A program made the translations under genes and the position numbers. 9,149 nucleotides of DNA from the NCBI GenBank assembly GCA_948438565.1, contig CAOJLW010000082.1:1-9149 (forward strand). Direction: 5' to 3'. Below the pieces are notes generated by a model that searched no databases, was not told where the DNA came from, and saw only the letters and a list, made by a program, of their open reading frames with translations. This document shows positions 6,624-9,149 of the stretch, piece by piece (position 1 is the stretch's first letter; every line of letters starts with the position of its first letter). The stretch is from an uncultured Lachnospiraceae bacterium (GTDB lineage Bacteria > Bacillota > Clostridia > Lachnospirales > Lachnospiraceae).

Positions 6624-7430
6624 ATGGGAAAACGCTATCAAAGTTTTTTGTGTTTGGCGGCTCTTGTAATTTTGTGTTTGCTGCCACAGAAAACGTTTGC
6701 CAAGGATCGGGAAGTGGATTTCAACAAAACCAAGACCGTTATGATCACACAAGAGGAGTGTTATGCCGTATCCGGTGATTACACATGGCTGAGATATCAG
6801 CCTTCTGCGGATGGTTATCTGACCTTGCAGGCATTGGATGCATCGGATGTGACAGGCTCCTCCAAAGGCTATCTTGCCCTCTATAATAGTACCAAATCCA
6901 GAGTTTTGTCATCGGCTTCTATTTTTTATAACACCGTCCATACGGATAATGCTTATTGGCATAAATTTATTTTTGGTATGCAGAAAGGGCAGATCTATTA
7001 TATTCGGGTCAAAGGAGATAATGCGGTTCGTTTTTCGCGGACTTTTACCAAAACGAACGATAAGTCCGGTTATTCCAGACTGAAAGCTGCAACGTTGAAA
7101 AAAAATAAGACCAAGACGGGATTAATCCCGGCAGGCGTTACGAATACAGATTGGTACCGGGTGAAGCTGACCAAAAAACAAAAGCTCCGGCTCCATTATG
7201 TAGCCAGGACGAACGGCAGTTTTCGGATTTCCGTTTATTCGGGCAAAGATCAGATTGCAGGCTGGACCATCCATAATACGGCCGGACAAAAGCTTACGGT
7301 CTGTCAGCGAACACAGTCGACGACAAAATCAACGACAAAGATAACCGGGATGAGTCCGGGTACCTATTATATTAAAATAGAACGTGCCAATGCGACTTCT
7401 TCCGGCTATTATAAAATAAAATGGAATTGA
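6624..7430 (+). CDS. Secreted two-domain PPC-like protein, paralog 4
   Basis: Predicted exported protein of unknown function, 268 residues. ATG 6624 follows GGAGGA (6612-6617) at 6 bases and begins a normal signal peptide (core at about 8-20, cleavage after TFA, residue 26). An in-frame ATG at 6579 lies within the promoter and is not the start. Segment 1 (about 31-143) has VDFNKTKTVMITQEE, YTWLRYQPSADGYLTL, YLALYNSTK and FGMQKGQIYYIRV. An NDKSGYSRLKA linker (145-155) follows. Segment 2 (about 156-268) has TDWYRVKL, FRISVYSG, then a small STTKSTTKITG repeat (232-242), PGTYYIKIERANATSSGYY and a final KWN. The C-terminal end is closest to paralog 1, although the N-terminal half groups with paralog 3. 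It ends 9 bases before queA with no terminator between. Confidence 0.9.
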   Translation: MGKRYQSFLCLAALVILCLLPQKTFAKDREVDFNKTKTVMITQEECYAVSGDYTWLRYQPSADGYLTLQALDASDVTGSSKGYLALYNSTKSRVLSSASIFYNTVHTDNAYWHKFIFGMQKGQIYYIRVKGDNAVRFSRTFTKTNDKSGYSRLKAATLKKNKTKTGLIPAGVTNTDWYRVKLTKKQKLRLHYVARTNGSFRISVYSGKDQIAGWTIHNTAGQKLTVCQRTQSTTKSTTKITGMSPGTYYIKIERANATSSGYYKIKWN

Positions 7431-7439
7431 GATGGGGAC

Positions 7440-8465
7440 ATGGATGTAAGAGATTTTTCATATGATCTGCCAAAGAGCCTGATTGCTCAGGACCCTCTTG
7501 AAGATCGCTCTGCTTCCCGGCTGATGGTATTGGACAGAGTGTCCGGAAAAACGGAGCGCCGTCAGTTTTCCGATATTGCGGCATATCTGCATCCGGGGGA
7601 CTGTCTGGTGATCAATAATACCAAGGTGATTCCCGCGCGTTTATTTGGCAGTCGGGAAGATACGGGAGGCAAAATAGAACTGTTGCTGTTAAAGCGTAAA
7701 AAGGATGATATCTGGGAAGTTTTAGTCAGGCCAGGCAAGAAGGCAAGGGTGGGAGCCAGGCTTTGTTTTGGGGACGGAATCTTAACGGGCGAAGTGCTGG
7801 AAGTCGTAGAAGGCGGGAACCGTCTGATTCAGTTTGCCTATCAGGGTATTTTTGAAGAAATTCTGGATCAGTTGGGGCAGATGCCCTTGCCGCCTTATAT
7901 TACGCATCAGCTTAAGGATAAGGGGCGCTATCAGACCGTCTATGCCAAGTATGACGGTTCCGCTGCGGCGCCGACGGCAGGCTTGCATTTTACGCCGGAG
8001 CTTTTGGCACAGATACAAGGTATGGGGGTGCACATTGCGGAAGTAACTCTGCACGTAGGTCTTGGCACATTCCGTCCGGTAAAGGAAACCGATATTTTAA
8101 AACATCATATGCATGAGGAATATTTTGAAATCGGAGAAGAAGCGGCGGATTTGATCAATCGGGTTAAAGCAAACGGCGGCCGAGTCGTTGCGGTGGGTAC
8201 GACCAGTACGAGGACGTTGGAATCCGCTGTGGACGAAGCGGGGCGTTTACAGGCAAAGTGCGGATGGACGGATATCTTTATCTATCCAGGATACCGGTTT
8301 CGAATGATTGACAGTCTGATTACAAATTTTCATCTGCCTGAATCCACGCTTTTAATGCTGGTGTCTGCTTTTGCAGGCAGAGAGCAGGTTTTGGCAGCAT
8401 ATGGTGAGGCGGTGAAAGAACAATACCGTTTTTTTAGTTTTGGAGATGCGATGCTGATTTATTAA
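7440..8465 (+). CDS. queA: S-adenosylmethionine:tRNA ribosyltransferase-isomerase
   Basis: Cytoplasmic enzyme that transfers and isomerises the ribosyl group of S-adenosylmethionine onto 7-aminomethyl-7-deazaguanine in tRNA, giving epoxyqueuosine in the queuosine pathway. The 341 residues are normal for the family. Family signatures are intact: YDLPKSLIAQDP (8-19), LVINNTKVIPARLFG (56-70), the YDGSAAAPTAGLHFTPE stretch (171-187), VTLHVGLGTFRPV (202-214), VGTTSTRTLES (252-262), FIYPGYRF, TNFHLPESTLLMLVSAF (295-311), and the C-terminal FFSFGDAML. The start at ATG 7440 is set by homology. Its ribosome binding site is poor (GGGGA only 2 bases away), and it lies 9 bases after the stop of paralog 4, which suggests translational coupling. 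No queuosine partner such as tgt is in view on this side. Confidence 0.97.
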   Translation: MDVRDFSYDLPKSLIAQDPLEDRSASRLMVLDRVSGKTERRQFSDIAAYLHPGDCLVINNTKVIPARLFGSREDTGGKIELLLLKRKKDDIWEVLVRPGKKARVGARLCFGDGILTGEVLEVVEGGNRLIQFAYQGIFEEILDQLGQMPLPPYITHQLKDKGRYQTVYAKYDGSAAAPTAGLHFTPELLAQIQGMGVHIAEVTLHVGLGTFRPVKETDILKHHMHEEYFEIGEEAADLINRVKANGGRVVAVGTTSTRTLESAVDEAGRLQAKCGWTDIFIYPGYRFRMIDSLITNFHLPESTLLMLVSAFAGREQVLAAYGEAVKEQYRFFSFGDAMLIY

Positions 8466-8503
8466 CGCTGTTTTCGTACATTGGCAAACAAGAGGAAATT
8501 GAA

Positions 8504-8536
8504 AAAAGGCTGGGGAGTAGGATTTCCCAGCCTTTT
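8504..8536. terminator. Probably bidirectional terminator after queA
   Basis: AAAAGGCTGGG (8504-8514) pairs perfectly with CCCAGCCTTTT (8526-8536), an 11-bp stem with an 11-base loop. On the + strand it ends in TTTT. On the - strand the six A residues (8502-8507) become a T-tract, so it can also stop transcription coming from the recombinase side. Confidence 0.88.
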
Positions 8537-8685
8537 GTGATACCTCAGGATATCGAAATAGGAGAGCTGTATTTTTAGGAAGATCATAACGATGAATACA
8601 GGAAAAAAACTGTTGCAGTTAAGCGGTAAGTCCATCAGTTTGATTGGAATAATTAAAATATTATAAAGTGATACAAGTATTGTAG
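8537..8685. other. Short intergenic stretch with no convincing gene
   Basis: A/T-rich sequence with several stops in all forward frames. A 24-residue ORF (8592-8666, MNTGKKLLQLSG...) lacks a ribosome binding site and matches nothing I know. This is where the N-terminal part of the integrase described next would be expected, so it is probably heavily decayed remnant sequence. Confidence 0.5.
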
Positions 8686-9060
8686 AAGAGAGAACAAGAA
8701 ACGTTTTCATCCATATTCTATTTGTGGTTGGAAAATAAAAATATCCGGCAAAAAGATTCTACAAAATAGAGATATTTGTTTATTATTGAAAAACATATTA
8801 TTTCGGGACTTGGAGAAATAGATATGGCGGAACTCAACGAAACGATGATTCAACGTTTGTTAAACATGAAATTAAAAGAAGGGCGTTTGAATGGAGCCGG
8901 AGGGTTCAGTCATGCCTATGTAAAAAATATATCGTTGGTGATACAGTCCGCGGTTCGGTGTGCTGTTATGCAGGATTACTGTCAACCATGGAAAGCTTCG
9001 ATTTACAAACCATCAGAGAATAAAAGGGATTTACTGATTTTAGCAAAAGAAGAGTTGAAA
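8686..9060 (+). pseudogene. Decayed tyrosine-type integrase (N-terminal and core-binding part)
   Basis: The + frame reads KREQETFSSIFYLWLENKN (8686-8742), then IRQKDSTK, then a TAG stop (8767-8769). It resumes at once as RYLFIIEKHIISGLGEIDM (8770-8826) and ETMIQRLLNMKLKEGRLNG, followed by AGGFSHAYVKNISLVIQSA, YCQPWKASIYKPSEN and ILAKEEL up to about 9057. This order is that of the SAM-like core-binding domain of phage and conjugative-element tyrosine recombinases of Clostridia (recognised by eye). Homology continues on both sides of the TAG in one frame, so the gene is broken by a nonsense change. The arm-binding N-terminus is not recognisable, and there is no catalytic R...HxxR...Y domain because homology ends at the junction with the - strand recombinase remnant. 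An ATG at 8824 has no good ribosome binding site. It is a non-functional remnant of an integrated element next to queA. Confidence 0.82.
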
Positions 9061-9149
9061 ACAATATCCACTTTCTGTATCCGTTTCCCGTCCATCTTTT
9101 CCGGCGCATGGACTATGATTTTTTTGATAAATTCATTGACGATTGCGGG
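9003..9149 (-). pseudogene. C-terminal end of a large serine recombinase, probably truncated
   Basis: On the - strand the frame enters from the window edge as PAIVNEFIKKIIVHAPEKMD, then GKRIQKVDIVFN, down to about 9054. It then continues with unrelated residues (SSFAKISKSLL...) to TAA at 9003-9005. The motif VNxFIxKIxVHxPxKxxGxRxQKVDI is typical of the C-terminal domain (DUF4368-like) of large serine recombinases from conjugative and mobilisable elements. This is recognised by eye from 32 residues. The family normally continues with about 10-20 more residues (an NFxG-type ending), which are replaced here by antisense integrase sequence. The gene is thus cut near its 3' end. Whether the rest beyond the window is intact cannot be seen. 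Confidence 0.7.

Noticed and set aside
7318..7350. Short tandem repeat encoding STTKSTTK in paralog 4
   Set aside because: Two imperfect 12-base units only. Too short to suggest a phase-variable tract, and absent from the other paralogs.
8592..8666. 24-residue ORF MNTGKKLLQLSG...
   Set aside because: No ribosome binding site, very short, in decayed intergenic sequence, and without a recognised match.
8462..8710. 82-codon ORF on the - strand with hydrophobic stretches
   Set aside because: It has no ribosome binding site, crosses the queA terminator hairpin, and is antisense to the integrase remnant at its start. The hydrophobicity comes from A/T-rich sequence.
1..9149. CRISPR array, tRNA or rRNA genes
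   Set aside because: No regularly spaced direct repeats and no tRNA or rRNA signature were seen on either strand.

Overview
The window looks like a chromosomal segment of a Gram-positive member of the Clostridia, most likely a Lachnospiraceae-type gut anaerobe. This is inferred from a T-box leader in front of pheST, strong GGAGG-type ribosome binding sites, moderate G+C content, and the style of the recombinase remnants at the right end. No species can be named from the sequence alone.

Layout. Positions 1-84 hold the 3' end of a T-box leader: the conserved AGGGTGG box and an intrinsic terminator. It is followed by pheS (121-1140) and pheT (1158-3584), the two subunits of phenylalanyl-tRNA synthetase. 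Next come four tandem, same-strand genes for secreted paralogous proteins of 268-292 residues (3758-4636, 4701-5516, 5734-6543, 6624-7430). Each has a Sec signal peptide and two successive domains that resemble the bacterial pre-peptidase C-terminal (PPC-like) beta-sandwich. No catalytic domain or surface anchor is visible. queA (7440-8465), for the queuosine-pathway enzyme, follows the fourth paralog by 9 bases and ends at a strong, probably bidirectional terminator. The right end (about 8650-9149) is a graveyard of mobile DNA: a tyrosine integrase remnant on the + strand with an in-frame stop, running head-on into the C-terminal end of a large serine recombinase on the - strand.

How the parts work together. 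pheST is controlled by uncharged tRNA-Phe through the T-box. The four paralogs form a lineage-specific island between housekeeping genes. Three of them have a convincing promoter of their own with an extended -10 (TGnTATAAT-like), so they look like separately tuned units rather than one simple operon. A strong terminator and a MITE/REP-like inverted repeat separate paralogs 2 and 3. No terminator is visible between paralog 4 and queA, so queA may depend at least partly on the paralog 4 promoter. The most interesting material is the secreted family itself, which I cannot assign to a described system. The inverted-repeat element at 5590-5672 and the head-on recombinase junction near 9054-9062 come next.
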